NCBI GenBank assembly: GCA_017998025.1
Contig: JAGODW010000119.1
Span: 1 to 5,711 of the forward strand
Source of the DNA: Spirochaetales bacterium
GTDB taxonomy: Bacteria > Spirochaetota > Spirochaetia > DTKZ01
Length of the DNA: 5,711 nucleotides
Direction of reading: 5' to 3'
Positions 5,445 through 5,711 of this stretch are shown here, piece by piece. Each line of letters starts with the position of its first letter. Positions within the stretch are counted from its first letter, which is position 1. The position numbers were made by a program, and so were the translations under genes. The notes below the pieces were generated by a model. It made no database searches, had not been told where the DNA came from, and saw only the letters and a program-made list of their open reading frames with translations.

Positions 5445-5711
5445 ATCTCCTCCAAAAATACAATATCTTCAGGCCGGGCTACCACATCCCGTTTTTCGGA
5501 ACCCAGAAGTTTACGGATCTCGGAGCTGTGCTTGCCCATCAGGCTTTTCAGTTCTGTACTGTTCAAGCCGGTAACAATCTTTGCTTTATCGTTCACCAAT
5601 ACAATGTCTCCGGCTGCGAATACCCCCTCTACATCGTGAATGCCCGAGGGAAGCAGACTCTTCCGATTCCGCATCGCTTCGATTGCCCCTTCGTCCACTA
5701 CGAGTTTCCCC
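5441..5711 (-). CDS. proB: Glutamate 5-kinase, C-terminal PUA domain (5' end missing)
   Basis: These are the last 90 or so residues of a protein that continues off the right edge; the frame is open to 5711. The text GKLVVDEGAIEAM, then SLLPSGIHDVEG, FAAGDIVLV, and GLNSTELKSLMG with HSSEIRKLLG matches the linker and PUA domain of ProB, which phosphorylates glutamate with ATP in the first step of proline synthesis. The kinase domain with its active site is outside the window. The PUA domain is not essential for catalysis in E. coli ProB but contributes to its regulation and oligomeric state. The TGA stop (5443-5441) overlaps the ATG of the aldo/keto reductase. Another PUA-bearing protein is unlikely, given the ProB-type lead-in sequence. 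Confidence 0.88.
   Translation of the reverse strand, partial: GKLVVDEGAIEAMRNRKSLLPSGIHDVEGVFAAGDIVLVNDKAKIVTGLNSTELKSLMGKHSSEIRKLLGSEKRDVVARPEDIVFLEEI

Overview
The window is a gene-dense bacterial chromosome segment with no gap above 60 bases between genes. No RNA gene, CRISPR array, transposase or integrase was seen. Base composition is moderate (high 40s percent G+C by eye). The gene set would fit a spirochaete such as Treponema or Spirochaeta, but that assignment is only an impression, because no marker gene here fixes the taxon.

Layout, left to right: (1) the 3' part of an ABC transporter ATPase of the LolD/MacB type, + strand, running off the left edge. (2) 5-formyltetrahydrofolate cyclo-ligase (fau), - strand, whose 3' end overlaps the ATPase gene by 19 bp. 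(3) A long + strand gene for a roughly 895-residue protein that I cannot assign to a named family. It has a PHP-hydrolase-like N-terminal half with partly degenerate metal motifs, and a hydrophobic, probably membrane-embedded, C-terminal half. It is divergent from fau, and their promoters appear to overlap. (4) A compact, AT-rich hicB-hicA toxin-antitoxin module on the - strand. (5) An aldo/keto reductase, - strand, with an intact D-Y-K-H tetrad. (6) The C-terminal PUA domain of glutamate 5-kinase (proB), - strand, running off the right edge; its stop codon overlaps the reductase start (ATGA).

The most notable signal is the toxin-antitoxin module. It lies between two perfect 22-bp direct repeats (3832-3853 and 4364-4385). 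Copy 1 is the last seven codons of the 895-residue gene plus the first base of its stop. Copy 2 carries the same seven codons, in an equivalent position before a TGA, and also the stop codon of the aldo/keto reductase. Removing one repeat plus the 510 bp between the copies rebuilds a convergent pair overlapping by 8 bp. The simplest reading is that a promoter-bearing hicBA cassette entered the shared 3' ends of two genes, and that the duplication left both proteins intact. No recombinase or terminal inverted repeat explains the event.

The host genes are otherwise ordinary: folate one-carbon salvage (fau), proline synthesis (proB), a lipoprotein or export-type ABC system, and a redox enzyme translationally coupled to proB. 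The hicBA operon is co-directional with proB-reductase and so could also receive read-through from it.
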